DNA of 64,000 nucleotides from Gymnorhina tibicen (lineage: Eukaryota; Chordata; Aves; Passeriformes; Artamidae). The notes under the pieces are model-generated. The model was given only the letters and a program-made list of their open reading frames with translations, was not told where the DNA came from and did not search any database. Within the stretch, counting starts at the first letter, position 1. Each line of letters begins with the position of its first letter. Where the stretch lies: the NCBI GenBank assembly GCA_013399875.1, contig VXAZ01000475.1, forward strand, positions 62,001-126,000, given 5' to 3'. Both the position numbers and the translations under genes were made by a program. Of the stretch, positions 1 to 15,239 are shown one piece after another.

Positions 1-3000
1 TTATATCATATTAAATGCTGTTAATCTCGTGGAACAAAGTAGTTCAAGTACTGAGAACTTTATGAAACTCAATGCTTTTTTTACACGTAAACTATTTGCA
101 AACTTTATTTTGCTAACTAGTTTTTGGAGAAAAGTACAAAAAATTCATAAATAAGAAACTAAATTATAAAATTAGCAGGGAACTGATTCCCCTTAACTAT
201 TTGTTAAAGTATGCACCAAAACCTGGCAAGTATGGATTTGCATTTCTCTTTGAACACAGGAAGTAGAGGTGAACTGCAATATCTTTTGACAATGTTTTTT
301 CAGGGTTTTTCTCTGGTGTTATTCCACTAAGTACAACAATATTACTATTTTATACAACATACAAATATTTCTTAGTGCAAGAATTTGAGTTTTAATGTTT
401 TGTGTTTTTTGTTTAGAGTTGAACATTCTACATCTTCTCTGTGTCTGCAAGCATTTAAATAACTGATGCAAACCAGAGCAGAGTGAGAAAATACAAACTA
501 AGGCATAAAACCCAGGCTAATGCATAATAGAATGATCAGAGCAGTTTCAGTGTAAAGTAAGAAATGCAGGTATAAATCCTGTCAATCTGAGAAGAAAATC
601 TGAATGTTTCAGTATGCTAGGTGATTTCCTGCCCTTTTTTCATAGGTAAAGGAGAAGCTGCCACCATCTCTTTCTAGTTTCTGAAGTTGAATGTCTAGTC
701 CTTAGTTCCACTTCTTTCCTATAGTTTAAAATGTATAAGATGGACATAATAATCTTCCTAATTTTTATTGCAATGATATCTTTTTAAGAAGTTCCAGATC
801 TGGTTTTTAAGAGATAAAAAGTAATAGGGAAGGTGATCTTTAATTTTTTTGCCCAGAAGGAGAATGCAGCTTTAAGATGATTTCAAGACTTAACATCATA
901 TAATTGTTTTTTACTTTGCAAGATCATCTTACATGAGTATGAACATAAAAAAATCTACTTTCTTTTTGATGTTAAATTAAAAAATGATAGGCTAAAAGCT
1001 ATGTTACTCATGCTAGTCATCGCAGGTTGAGATTCAGAGCTGTGTATCACTAGGCTTGAAGCCAAATTTACACTCAACATATTTCAGGACACAGATAAAC
1101 ATCCTTGTACATGGTCACAGTAACTTGTCTATGTATGAAATTCAGTTTTATATACTAAAATGCCTGGTTTGCCTCCAAGCCCTATGCTGCCTGAAGAGGA
1201 CCTCAGAAAATAAACCATGGGCCTCATTTCTCAAGGAGTTGCTTCCATTCTTTGACAATCAAGTTCCATTTTCAGTTACTGAAACATAGGATTAGACACC
1301 TGATTTTACATCCCCAAAGTCTAGAACCTTTGGCCAAAAAATCAAAATATTTTTGTGAAATTCTGTAATCCCAGTTTAACTTCGTGACATCTACAAATTC
1401 TCTTTTGCTCAAAAACTAAAAAGGGAATAAATATTTTAAGTGAGAAAATAAATTTCTTTTTTTTATTCCTTTTTTTTTTTCATGTTCTAATGCTATCTGT
1501 CACTTAAATCAGCTGAACTAGGGACTGGATGGATTCAAAAATACTCATAATTGTAGCCAAGTCAGATTTGTCAGGAAGCTCTCTCAAAGGTGCCCCTACC
1601 ATTACAATTTTATAATATATGGTAAAGGATATATGGTAACAGGAAGTAAAAATCCATTCAAGGCTGACTTGTGTTCCAGAAAGACTCCATTCTATGTCCT
1701 TTTGATGTCTTCAGCCATTTTGTCAGGTGTATTCTAAAATAAAGATAATAATGTTGAAGAACATAAACTAGTACCTATAGTTTGCTTGGATGCCTTCTCA
1801 TGAAGAAGCACATATGCTTTAGGTAACAAAAATAATTAAAAACTTTGCCTGTATATGAATTTTTATTTTAATTTCTCATATGTGGTATAGATTTTAAAAG
1901 CACACTCTTTATTGGTTTCAATTGCTTATTCAGTGGAATGGTCACCTTTCTTACCCACACAAAGTCCAAATAATGAACTCATTTCTTTCACACCGAACTG
2001 ACCATGGTGTGTAATTGCAATTAGTTTTTTATTAGTCATCTAATATTAGATGGTGTTAGTCATCGTACTGATACATGTTTTGTTATGATAGCATGCATTC
2101 CAAACACAATGATCTAAAGGGAATCGTAAAACTCAGATGAAGTGTACTAGATCTCCTAACTCATCCTCAGCTAGTGAAGTACCCTGTACAGTATGTTAGA
2201 GGCATAATTGAGAGAAGTAATAAAATATTAATAGCTTTGTTTTTCACTTCTGAAATATAGCATCCATTTATAAATAGGCTATGCATTGATATCACATATT
2301 AAATTTCCCCATGTGTTTTGTTTCTTTAAGTAAATAATTAATTTAAAGTTATATAAGGCTTGTAAGGAAGAAACATAACTGGAGAGGTCTAGCTTAAGAT
2401 GTGAATATTTCCATTACTATAAAGTAATTATAATTGTAGGGAATAAAAATGCTACTGCTATTTTTTTATTGGACCAAAAGAAATTTGAGAAATTCTGTAG
2501 CTATTACTTGAGGTCAGACAAGCAGATTTAAGTTTTTTTTTTACTACTTCCACAGTATATTAGCTAATATAAAGTCAGAAAGCTTTGAAAAAAGGAAGTT
2601 AAATACTTTTAAAAGTGGTCATACTTAATATCATTTAATTGAAAATATTTAAACGGAAAAGACATTACAGAATCTGAGTCATATAGTATGCAGAAAATGC
2701 ATGCTTGAGCAATTCAGGAAGCTGAAAATGCTTAAAGAATTTTTACGTTAATTAGAAATCCTAAATTACATTGGCATATATATTATTTATAACAAAACTG
2801 CTACTGTATCATCTATCGTTACTAAAACGCAGCTGAGCATTTTGTTGTTTGTGTAAACACGAACAATGGAAAGATTGTTTATTCCCAGAATGGGAGAGAA
2901 AAGTATTCTAATTACAGTTTGCATTGTTTTGCCTGTGGGTTCCCCGAGAGCCAGTCCCTGATGGGAAGCTGCTGCCTCACATTCAGTGATGCATGAACTC

Positions 3001-6000
3001 AGGCTCTTTGTTCTGCAATAGGAAAAAAAAGTATCTGTGCAGTGCTATTTCTTGACTACTGCATGTAAAAGGTTATTGTACTTGATTCCTCTGCATCTGC
3101 ACAGAGCTGACACAGAATCTGTCCTTTTTTCTTTCCACTCCTGCATGTAACTATTGTTAGTTTCTTTCTTCTGTCGTCAAAAAACATAGTGAAAATAGGG
3201 TAGAATCAATCTTTTCTTTCTCTGTCAATGAAAGAAAAAATTTTTGACTTTATACATTGATATCTGAATAATTGCTTATTATGTAGACTGTTCAGAATAT
3301 GTAGAGAAAGGGGCAAGTAAGCTTATGATCACCTGTTCTTCAGGGCAAAATACATAAGGTAAATCAAGTGCCACCTAATGTTATCTAATTTACAGGTCAT
3401 ACAAATGTATTTTCATTTTTGACAAAGTATCAATCACTCATGAGTAGATAATAAACCCCCCTCATACTGAATTTCTCTTTTAAACTATTCTCTGAATAAT
3501 TAAATCATATGGAAAAATGTCAGGAGACAAAATAAAATGTATTTATCCCAGCCATATCTTCCCACAGCATGACATGTCATGTGAAAACAACATTAAGCAT
3601 TTTATGCCATCTGTGCTGGTTGGGGATACATTTACAAGCATGTCAATGTGGAATATTCCCTTTCAAGTTAGACACAGTCAGCTTATAGCAATAAGCATCT
3701 AAATAGAGTGATCTGCAAAAGCAGACAGCCATTGATATTTGGTTCACTTTTATCCACTCCTTGAGCTTTGTTTTATCTTTGGGAGATGGAGCCTGTTCAT
3801 CATGCTGTCACTCACAGCTTTATACAAATAAAATGCTACTAAAAACTGTTGTTTCTGTAGGGAATAGATTTTAATGAGATAAATTCTAAATACTAAATAT
3901 CAACAACATTTAAGTAAAATATTAGTGTTCCTTGAAAGAGATGCTTAATAATTTTTATAATATTTTTCAATATTATGCTATACCATATGCCGTAATTTAT
4001 TTTATGTATTATTATAGATATTATATAACATATATATTATTTACTTTTGTAGAATTTTTAAAGTACTAATAAAATGCAAGAAAATGTTCAGAAAAATACC
4101 ATAGTTTCCCAAGGATTGTACATAAAACATTTGGTAAATGTTAGAGGTCTTAGCTTCTAGTTGAACATTACTGACCGTCATTGTATACCCGACCTCCATA
4201 AGTGTTCTGTAGAATCAAAGAATATATTGTTTCAATGCACGTCGTGTAAATTGCATCTTTCAAGTCACTTTCTCAAACAAGCTAGTGTGTATTTGAGACT
4301 TGTTACGTGCAATTATAACCAATGAAATTACAATAATTTGATTTTCTTCTGCATTTTCTTCTGAATTTGTGAACAGTTAAGAAATAGTTTTAGAAAAAAA
4401 AAAATTGCGGATCAAAATGTCTTGAGCTTTCATGCCTCTGGAAAAAGACCTGCTAAAAAGAGATTTGAAGCTCCCTCACTCAGGAGGTCCACCTTTAGCA
4501 TAAGGTCGATCTACAGAGAACAGAGGATGAGTCTGCTTAAGAGAATTTATTTTTCTCATCCTACACGCGGAGTCCCAGCATGAGCTGGTACGACTATCCC
4601 TTTTCATGCTGGAGATTCTTTTCTCACCTGCCCTGTTCATTGTGCAAGAAATCTCCTTTATTAATTAGCTAGATATAATCAATTAGATATTATTTTTCAC
4701 TTAATCTTCATTAAGCATTTGGCTTTTAATGTCAACACTTTGCTTGTGTAAAGTATGCTGCATAATTTCAAGTAAAGATGCAAGTTTCCATAGAAAAATA
4801 GAAAAGAGTCAGGAAGCTGCTGTGTATTACAGGAGGAATGTATGCACATTGATTATTAAGGAATACTCTTTGCTTGTCATGGCATTATTTCCTGTTCCAA
4901 AATGCCAATTATCTATTCTTACTATTTGTGCCAGTACCTTCTTAAGGAACATTCAACTTTGAAACATTTAGGAAGCAAAATCTTGGACACTAAGGAGTAG
5001 TCAGTCTTAGTAAAAGAGGACACATAGATTATTCTACTCTAAATGAATTTATCACTAAAATTTGGTCTTCCCTCATTTTTTTTTTTTAGTTCAACCTGTC
5101 TAGAAAAAGTTTAGTGTGTTTAGTAGCTCTGTTATTTTGTCTTGGTGATGGACTCTCACCATATATATACTGTGCATGCTGTGTATAATATATGTGCTAA
5201 TGTCTGAATAAGAACATTTACAAATGAATTATGAACAGTTCCATCTGGTGGAATGAGCTGTCAAAGTGACTTTTTTTTTAATTAGACTTGAGAGAAATTG
5301 CAAGAAATTATGATAGGCACTGTTTCTAGAGAAAGATCTCTTTTACTGATGTGCCTGATAAAAGTGAAGAAAATTATATTTTTAGATATTCAAACTCCAG
5401 GTTCACTTCAGAAATTTTTGAAAATGTATTTGTTGTTCTACACTGATTGAAGTTTTGGATATTTCCCATTTACCTTATTTCATAAAGACTGGTAATTAGA
5501 ATGACCATGAAATATTTCTTCTTCCCAAGAAACGCTTTAGTACATGCAGTTTCACACACAGTTTGTATAAACAGTCTTTGCATGTGGCCAATCTGCCCCT
5601 CAGCAATGACCTTAAAATCTACCTTTCAGATCTTTATATTAGCCTATTTCAAGAAAATGTCATGTTTCTTCTGCATCCCTTTGAGCCTCCTATGAGCAAA
5701 ATTATCAGCCTACTACATTCCAAGTGGTGACAGTACCATGCTAACGTTCTCTGTTGTCTGCAGATTGTTCAATAGAGTAAAGCATATTCCAGACAGATTT
5801 AATCTTAAAATATGCAGTACTAATTGTGAAAAAAGCAGGAGGAAGATAAAATCAGTGTCAACAAGATAAACTCCTGGTAGATCTCAGTCAGCAGTTTTCT
5901 TTGAACACAGACAAAAATAGACAGCGAGCTTTGTAAACATGGTAAAAATTGGAAATGTGCATCATATATCAAAGGAAAAGACATACTGGCCAAAGTGTAT

Positions 6001-9000
6001 TTTGATCCGAAATAGCATTACACAATTACCTTGTGCTCCTTTATTTAGCAGTTGTAATAATGGCCCCTGGAGATCAAACATGCTTTGTTCATGTTGGAGA
6101 AAATAAATCTAAGTGTTGAAAAACTGAAGTATCAGATTAGACACTTTAAAGCAATGTAGGCAAGGTACAAAAAAATACATGTTTAGTTAAACTACCTTCT
6201 AGTTGTAAAAGAGCTTCATTGCTTCAGTCTGTGTGTAAATACTGTCCATATCCAGACAGCTAGTGGAAAATGTGTTGGTTCATCTTTTAGTTCTGTAACA
6301 GCATGGAGAGGATAGTTTACAGCAATACAAACCATACACAATAGGAGGAGTAAAAAACACAGAAATTGACTTAATCAGAAGCATTTATGCCTTTTTTTTT
6401 TTCCTGTACTGCTGATTATGCTCAGGAAGAGAAATTAATTTTCATCCTTATAGAGTAAGTCCTGTATTCCTTAGTAACATCTGTCTTTCTCCCACATTAA
6501 TGTTTTTTAGATTGAAGGAAGCATTTGCACTTCTGAGTCACCAGTCAGTGGTGACAGTATGCTCATGCCTCAGGATATTGAGTCCAATGGTTTCATGTAT
6601 ATTAGTCATCTCATTTGCAAGATTCTGAACATGTCCTCTTCAGGCTTACCTTAACACGCAGATTTTTTCCAGATATGGGTTTTACAGGCTTTCAGAAACC
6701 GTATATGAAGAATAAATGTGATGCTATGAGAACCTGTACTTGACAGTATATGAAAAGTAATTAAAGAAACTTTTGTTTTTCAGTTTTTGAGAGCAGTTCC
6801 TTTCATTTCCTTGAAAAATCAACTTGTCTGGCTTCAGCTTTAATTATACATGCCTATTTACTTTTAAACACTCAATTCAAACTCTTGAGTATTGAAATTA
6901 GCAGAGGCTTTGCTATTGACTTCGGTGACACTCAGTTTTCTCTTTACATTTCTCTGTGCCAAATCTTGTTTGTGATGCAGGCAGATGACATTTGCTATTG
7001 TTAGGATCTGGCCTTCTGCAATTATTGTATTTATTTTTTTTATTTTCTTTGTTATTGAAACAACAGGAATGTCTGAATGTTGTAAGGCAGAAACATTTCA
7101 CATTTTCATGTGAAGGAAATGTCAGTAGAGAATGTATTTACTATCTTCTGCTATAAGGAGTTTTCTAACACGTGTTGACATGCAACTTAAGAGTACATAT
7201 ATGTGAAAATGATGGCATATTATAGAAGTTGGTAAATATATTTTGAAGATTGTTTCTATAGCTTGCTTTCTGCAGAGTTTTTTCAATGGCAAAAGAAGTT
7301 ACAAACACAAGAAGTGGGCAACAAAATTCTACTACTATTAAGAAAAAAAAATAGTGGAGAAACTGAGATGTTTTGATTCAGTTCTGAGAGCTGATAAACC
7401 AGTTCTACCTGTGGAATTACAGGTTTAGAAACTTAGTTTTAGCTGATATACTTTCAGGGCTCCCTGGCCACTCAAGAAATTTCACTAAAACCTTTCACTG
7501 AAAAGAATGGTGTAATGTCAAATAAAAACCTCATTCCATTCAAAGAACATGGTATGTGAGAACACATTCTCTTAATTTTCTTTCTATGCAGTTTACAAAT
7601 GAATCACTAAGAAACAGGGATTCATATGTTCTTCATTACTGATTTAGTTATCAAATGTTTTGAGTGTGTATTCTTAAATCAGCATCAAATAGATGATGTT
7701 ATCCTGATTTAAATTAAAATATAATTAATCCAATATATTCTGATAAATTCTTCAATATTATGGGAGCTTAGTTCTCTATAATATTGCTTTGCTATGTTAG
7801 AACATTACTGAAAGAAGTGAGATTTTACTAGAAATGTCATTGTGAAAAGTTTACTTTAACAATGTTTTATTATATTCTTATTGAACTTTGGCCTCTGTAA
7901 AATAAAACCTTGTCTCCATCCTTTGAATTTAACTACAAACATTAAGCAAAAGACATAACCAATGACAAAATTTGCATTCTAGTTTTGCTGTGATTGCTAC
8001 AACTACAGAAGACATGCTAATACGCATTAAGGTTGCTGATACCAAGCTCTAAATACAAACATTAAAAACCCGGAGCATCATGACTATGATTTGTTCACCA
8101 ATTCAGGAATCATGAACTTTTAACATATTTGAATGCATCACTTCAAGTAATCAATCCAAATTAATAAGAAAGTCTGTCTTGTGATGGCAAGTATATACAT
8201 GCATGGGAGTGTGTTAGGATGCCCGTGTGTATATGTATCTCTCTGTATACACACATCTCCTATCATACAGCACTTTAGAGCATCAGGGACCAGACTGAGG
8301 GCAAGTGAAACATCTGACAAGTAGCAAAGGGGGCTGGAATATGTGACACTGGTGGGAGTAAGCGTAGAGCATGTATTTGGCTGTAAATGCAAGATAATTC
8401 TGTAAATTTGTGTTTTCTCACAAATTTTAAGGTAAGTTGGGAGAAATATGGATAAAAGGTATAGAAATACTGCATGTTGCTAATTAATTGCACAGCTTTT
8501 CTGGAATATTTTGATCAATATTCACATATACAGTAAATAACATATTTATGAAGTTTTAAGTACTTAAAGCTAAGGAAATCCAAGGTAGCATATTATGCCA
8601 CAGTTTTGTTCTGTGGTATTTTAATCAGTCCTTTAAAAAAACATTCTAACTTTGAATCTTTTAATTGAATCACAGAAAGCATTCACAAATATTCAATCTA
8701 ATTATAATTAGTTTGAGTTAGGGAAGAATATGTATGTATATATATTTTTTTTTACCTAGTTAAAATCAACAGAATTAATCTTAACAACTTTTTAATGCAC
8801 CTGTTGCTATGGATTTACAACTAGCATATCCAAAATAATACAAATTATTCTAATTCTGTGGAAAGATGGTTTTGACAGATAAAAAAAAGAATAAACAGAA
8901 GAGATAAACCACCAATTAATATAAGACAGTTATAACAGGCCATTTAATGATTCATGTTGACAGACTTTACATGGATCTTTGAATTGATTTGTTTTGACAA

Positions 9001-12000
9001 TGTATGACACTGAAGTGTAATACATGGAATTAATCAGTATACTAGGTGTATTAGGGACAGCCTCAGAAGCATATGTCAAAATGCACTCATTTGTGGGAAG
9101 ATATCAATGGCCCCAAGTGAAGGGATCTCTCAGAGGGGATTAGTTTCTGACTTTGTGTTCATCTATGGTGTGATTGATCATACAAGTAATGTTACAAAAC
9201 CTTTGCAGGTAAGAATGTTGGGTATGAAAAAAGTAAAAAAAAATCAAAAGTTCCATTTATCACCATATAGTAGAGAAATTTATTTGTTTTAATATAGCTA
9301 GGTGCAGCATAGTAAACTTGGAAACAATGGTCATTGAAGATCGCTGCCTTAACAGGAATTCTCGGTGCCTTGCTGGGCTTAAATGGGATAATACAATGTT
9401 TGTAAGAGATTGACTATCAAATAGAAATAGAACATGTCTGTGCATGTCTCATTAAAATTATTGTGACCGTGCTGTATTTAAAGCTGATATTCACACTTCA
9501 AGAAGAACATGAAATATTGGAGAAATTTCAAAGAATTAGAAAAGAGATGTCCTGAAACATGAACTTTACAGCTTTCAGTTTAGTCCTTTACACCTCAGAA
9601 GCTATTGAGGGAGAACTTAGTCATTTGACATAGATAGCTACTCATGACAAAAAAATTTGTTTCAGCTCTTGGTAGCTCTTAATTTTGCCAACAGAGGATA
9701 ATACAGTTTCCAAAGACTAAAAGTTGTTAGCTTCCAACTCAAAGTTCCAATTACAAGTGTAGTTATTATGCCTTGGAACAATTTATGTATCATATTCAGG
9801 ATTCTACAATGGCCTTTAAAATAGGACTGGATAGATTTATTAAAGAGATATTTTAATCCAGTTCTTAGGGGAGGAAATTGTCATGTATTTATAGCCTTAG
9901 ATTCTATGGCTATGTCTGTATTAGCAAATAAAATATCCTGAGTCTGTTCTCTAGTGGCTCAGCATTTGTGCTTGGAAGCCTGCTAATAATTAAACAGTAC
10001 GGGCAGTACTGGAGCAGTGCTTGGCCATGCTCTAGCTCTGTTTCATTAATACAGTTCCAATCTGCATTTTTTTGCTGTGGGAGGGATGCACCAAATGTCC
10101 TGAAAACACCTAGTTTCACATCTCTCCACTTTCTTGAACTGCATCACAAAGTTTTTAGTCATAATATTCAGTGAGATTAAAGGAGCCTATTTTTGCTAAT
10201 GATCCTGGTACTCAAAACCTTAGCAAGCAACAAAGTTCCTAAAGTATCAATGCTTAGTAAGTTCTATAGTAATTATGCAGTGAGAGGTGAGTAATGTCTC
10301 TGCTTTGCCACAGATTTGAACAGAGGTTTTGAGGCTTCAGAAGAGTTAATTATATTTTAACTATGTACTTCAAAAGAATCTTCTGTAATAAACAGCCAGC
10401 CATTGCACAATAACTTTGGAATCAGGAGAACGCACAGGCAAGATTGGTAGAACTGAGGCCATGGAGTTGCTGAACGTCAGGAGATACATAGATTTCAAAG
10501 CCAAAGAGATAAGCAGACCATCCACACTGATGTTGATGCCCGATAATGTGTGTTTGAATAAAACGTGTCTCTTATTGAAAAAAGGAGAGCTCAAAGGTTG
10601 ACTGAATTTTAACTTCCACAAAAGCAACCACACCTTACTTGAAGCCCTATTTGGTTTGCATTTCTTCTATCAGCCAGATGTTCTTACTGTTGAAATTGCA
10701 AGCCTAATCTCAATTGAGTTGTCAATTTGCATTTGAACTTGACTTTGGTGCTCAGCATTTTGTTTTGGTGATATCCCTCTTCATAAGATCGAAGAGCTTT
10801 TTAGCAGATAGTATTTTCTTCCCATGAAGATATTTTTGTACTGTTACTTTTGTACAAGTTATTCTTGGTCTTCTTTCTAAATAGCTGAAACACTTTGGAA
10901 GTGTTTGGAAGCACTTTGGAAAACTCACACTGTGTGGTGTTTTCTCAGACCTTGTGATTCTTTGCTATACCTCTTCCAGTTTTTCACCCTTTTTTTTTAG
11001 CAAGACACAGGATCAATACATATATTCAAGAACTAGCCTCACCAAGACTGTAAAAATTCCTTTTGCTTCTCCAACTGCACTTTTTTAGGACCCCATAAAT
11101 AAGTACTTGCTTCTTTGCAGTGGAGATCTACACTGCCCATAAAGCCAAAGGTGCAAAGCTTTACAAAGGATTTAAATATTTTTAGGGAATATTTCATTAA
11201 ATAGAAGCAAAATCCATATAGAAGAATGAGTAAAAGTAAAAGATAGAGCGGGAAATAGGAAAAAGCTATGTCTGTAACTGAAATACAGTATGAGATAAAA
11301 CAGAAAAAGGCTGGAATGAACAGACTCAGAAGGGACAAAGGTGGGTTGATTAATAGTAACAAATAATCTGATGTCATCAGTGGCTAGAGATCCTTCTTAA
11401 CTCTGATTGACTCCTTCTTGGGGAATGTTTCAAGCATAGGGAAGGAAGAAAATGCCATATCCAGGCCTTATGTCCCATGAAGTCAAGTGGTCTCCTTTGT
11501 AGAGTTCTAGATCCCTGGACTCTCTGGTCCCCACAGTGCAAACACGCTACAAAGGGACAGTCCTTACTCACAATCTAGAGGGCAACTCTGCCATTAACAG
11601 GTGGAAGAAAACACATGGATAGGGGAAGCACAGGAGAACATCAAACCAGTATGAAACCAGTATGTTTTCATCAGTATGAAAACAGAAGTCAGGAAAGCAG
11701 CCATCTAGAAGTTGTGTATATGAGGGTTTCATGGTTTTTATCATCATGGCAATGGATTTTAAATAGGGGTTTGAAGGTGGACAGTGAGTGTGACTGTGTG
11801 GGCATTTAGAGTGCTCCTAGTTTGGCTAAAGGCAAAGTGTAGCACATATTTGTACATGTTCTGACAATTTATTTTTGGAGACAAAAATGATTAAGTCTGA
11901 ACCTATGTATTCTTTCTTAAGTTCCCTGGCATCATTAAAACAAGACATGAATTGTGGTTTTGCATTTGGATCTCTGTATTAAAATCTACAGTTTATTAAG

Positions 12001-14950
12001 GACTCAGTTTTAAATAATGTATAGTTCTTGGAAATACTTTCAATTTTATATTCAGCAGAATGTACAAAAGCTTATAAGACTAACTTTGGAAAGCTTAGTT
12101 TTTTTGTATGTGGTTGGTGTTCCACAGTAGCCCAAGCTAATCTATGTCCTGTTGCCTCTTTCTCTTCTACCAGCAGCTGTACATTCCTTCCCATTCTCTT
12201 AGGCCAGGTCCCAGGTACTTGCTTCATCCTGCTGTTTTTCCTGCTAGTGAATATGATCTGACAAAACGATTATGATTTGCTATGAAGTTAGCATGGTGAA
12301 ATGGCCTGATACAGTATGAAATGATCAAGTCAGGGTGGATAGAATGAAGATGGTGGGAATGAAGAGTGAGTTGGGAAGAACAGATAAAGCCAGAGATAAC
12401 AAGATGTCAAGAGACATTATTCAAATGGCACAATCTCTGTCATGAGCTACAAACCACAGTCTTAATGACTGCAATAAGAAGGCAAAGAAACTGGAGAATT
12501 TCATTGGCTAAGGGATAAAATTCCTTCGCTGAATCAGAAGCAAACAATACCCCCCTACGGTACTGAGGGCACCCTGTGCTTCCAAATATGTTTAGTTTCC
12601 TATGAGGCTGAAGAGCAGCTGTGCTCACCTCTAGGAGTTCATAGCAGAAATTCTCCAGCCTAAAAGCTTAGCCAAATTTTCATTCTGGAGATGCTAGTGA
12701 TAATAATTGCTATTCACGGCCTTTATTGTATTTTTCAGTAATAGATATCAGAGCTGTTTTATCACACTTTACTGTGATGCTGTGGTGATTGTAGTATAAT
12801 CCTCTGACAATATTGTGGTATTTCACGGTATGATCTGTAAGTGTTTTGAAAAGGTAATATTGACCTACTTAAATATGAGAAATTGAGTCTCTGATATAAA
12901 TATACCTACCTATTGACTGTGTCAATAATACATCTCTTGTGTACTCCAGCCACTAAAGTAGTTTGTTGCTATTATACCTGCCACTCTTAATTTCTCCTAA
13001 AGTACAACAGGTACAATATAGAGTAACTTTGTTTCATAATATTCTAAAATAGTACATCCTTTGCTTGTGGGTGGTTTCTACAGTTTACTCCAGAAATATC
13101 TGTTCCATGGTGCCAAAAGTCTGAAAATCCTGTAATTATTTAGAATGGCATTGTTTAGTAAGTTAAATAGGATGATAATGTTTATGCAAATCAACAACTT
13201 TTCTCTTTTCATTCATCATTAAAAACTGAATTTAGCTAAATACTTTTATGTAAAAGCTGAATTACACTTGATTTTGATTTTCCTTATTTACAGGATCTAT
13301 ATTGCAGTATCTTATAAATGGAAGCCACATAGTTTAGAAAGGTGGAATTTTTGAGGGTTTTTAAATGAAAATCTATGGATTTAATTACAACATGTTTACC
13401 TCAGTTTAGTCAAAATACATATTAGCAATTCTATTGATTTCCTGTTTTTCTGCCATGTTGTATATCTAAACCCAACCAAATGTGCTGTCAGACTAATTTT
13501 GATGGGGCATGTAACACAGTAGATAATTACTTCACTTTGCTTAATGCATTAGAAATCCATAAGTAGACATTTGTTTTGTGTGAAAAGTGGGCAGCCTATT
13601 AGAGGTCAGGAACAAATAACAAAGAGGAATACTCAGTGACACAGACTAAATACAGACTAAAGAACAAAAGCTAATTAATTCAGAAATTTTATGAGCTGAT
13701 TATTCATTATGCTGTAGTTGCATGTACTGTACCAGAATTTCTTTTCAGTTGGGTTCAGCTGTAAATCAGAGTTTCATTATATTGTTTTCTTCCACTTTTA
13801 TTTTTCACATACATTGTATGTTTATGTTTTGTGCAAGAAAATGTTATTTGTCCTGTATGTTATTTCTGAAGCATAAAACCACTAACACAACTGATTTTAG
13901 AGACTAATTCACATTACACTGTGTATATCATCAGCATCTGGCACTATAGAAAGATGTTTCTGGATTGTAGAAACTAAATTGTAGAAACCACCCAAAACAG
14001 ATATTCCTTCCAGTGCTACATGCAAGTAGTAACATTTACAAAAAGTAGAACACATTGTCATTCTAAGATGTTAAGCACAGCTAAGTTGGCAATGTCATGT
14101 ACTTGTTTCTAGTGCCAAAACTTGCCAGCAATAGAACACTGGAAAATCTGAAGCAATACTATTTTTGTCCTATTAAGTTGCTACCTGTACCTCAGGAAAT
14201 TCTGTGAATCTCCTGAAGACAGATAATATGGAGTCTGAGTTTCTAGAGTGCTGTCCAACTCCCAGAGGCCCCAGTGACATCAGTGTGTATCTGACTTCTT
14301 AAAATTGCTGGGGTAAAGACAAAAGAAGGAAGAAGCAGAGCACAGCCAGTGGTTCAACACACTGAAATATCTGAAAAAATGGCCGCTATATTTTTTTCTG
14401 AGAAATCAATATCCCAAGTGGTTTGGTGACAGAAGAATATACTGGTTACCTTTCAAAAAATGCACATCTCTGCAGAATCATCAAGTAGATGTGCAGGGTT
14501 AATATAAATTAGAGACACCTGAAAGTCTTGATCAAGATATTTGGCAATGTCATTCTGGTGTCTTCCAGTGCTAGCAGACTGAGGGAACCATCTGGAAGAG
14601 TCTTTCCTCTGTTCATTCCAACTTTTATGTATTACATCCACATGCTTTCAGTGCTACATCATGCTTCAGTAATAGGAGGGCATTCATAGGCCGTTATCAA
14701 CCAAGCCCATTTGCCATCATTCTTGCCATCTTTTGTCTCTCCATTACTCTCTCAGTGCATCAGTCCACTTTTACAATTGGAAAGCATATGATATCTATGG
14801 AAACCATAACTTGATACATTGCTTAAACTATATATTTCATAGAACATAACGAGTTTAATTAAGCAAAATAACAATCTATTCAGGCAGAGAAAGGACAAAT
14901 GTACCTCTGTAGATTTGATCTGGCCAGAACACCAGTGTGTTCTTAAGACC

Positions 14951-14974
14951 TGAAGTTCTGAAGTTCTGAAGTTT
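14951..14974. repeat. Three-copy 8-bp tandem repeat (TGAAGTTC)
   Basis: Two perfect copies of TGAAGTTC are followed by a third with one mismatch (TGAAGTTT), running into a short T tract. It is a small slippage-type tandem repeat with no sign of function. Confidence 0.9.
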
Positions 14975-15223
14975 TTTTTATGAAACAAGAGCTCTAAACG
15001 TCCCACATTTCTTTTAGGGGTAATTTTATTCAAAATTTTAACTTTTTCTCTCCAAAAAAAAAAAAGAAGTTGTAAGGCTTTGTAAATCACATCTGAAAGG
15101 TTTAGGCACCATGAGCTGTTTTTCTTAAGTATTAGAATCATCTTTTTGGGGAAAAGTGTACTTGATTAATGGATCAAGCACAATCTTTACTCCGAGAAAA
15201 CAGCAGGAACTTTTAAGTTTGGG

Positions 15224-15239
15224 TTTTTTTTTTTTTTTT
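15224..15239. repeat. Poly-T tract, 16 bp
   Basis: An uninterrupted run of 16 T follows GGG. It could be a simple slippage homopolymer or the remnant of a minus-strand poly-A tail, but no target-site duplication or retrocopy is recognisable next to it. It is likely length-variable. Confidence 0.95.

Noticed and set aside
9770..9905. Possible very old CR1-like tail
   Set aside because: Some words recall CR1 ('ggactggatag', 'attctatgg'), but the diagnostic order is missing, so it is not called.
11039..11377. Minus-strand 112-codon frame with a strongly hydrophobic middle that could pass for a membrane segment
   Set aside because: The Leu/Phe/Tyr-rich stretch comes from pyrimidine-rich DNA on that strand. 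There is no recognised family and no supporting exon structure.
14752..15141. Minus-strand 129-codon frame
   Set aside because: The peptide is dominated by Leu/Phe/Lys from A/T runs and shows no family signature, splice context or partner exons. A chance frame is more likely.
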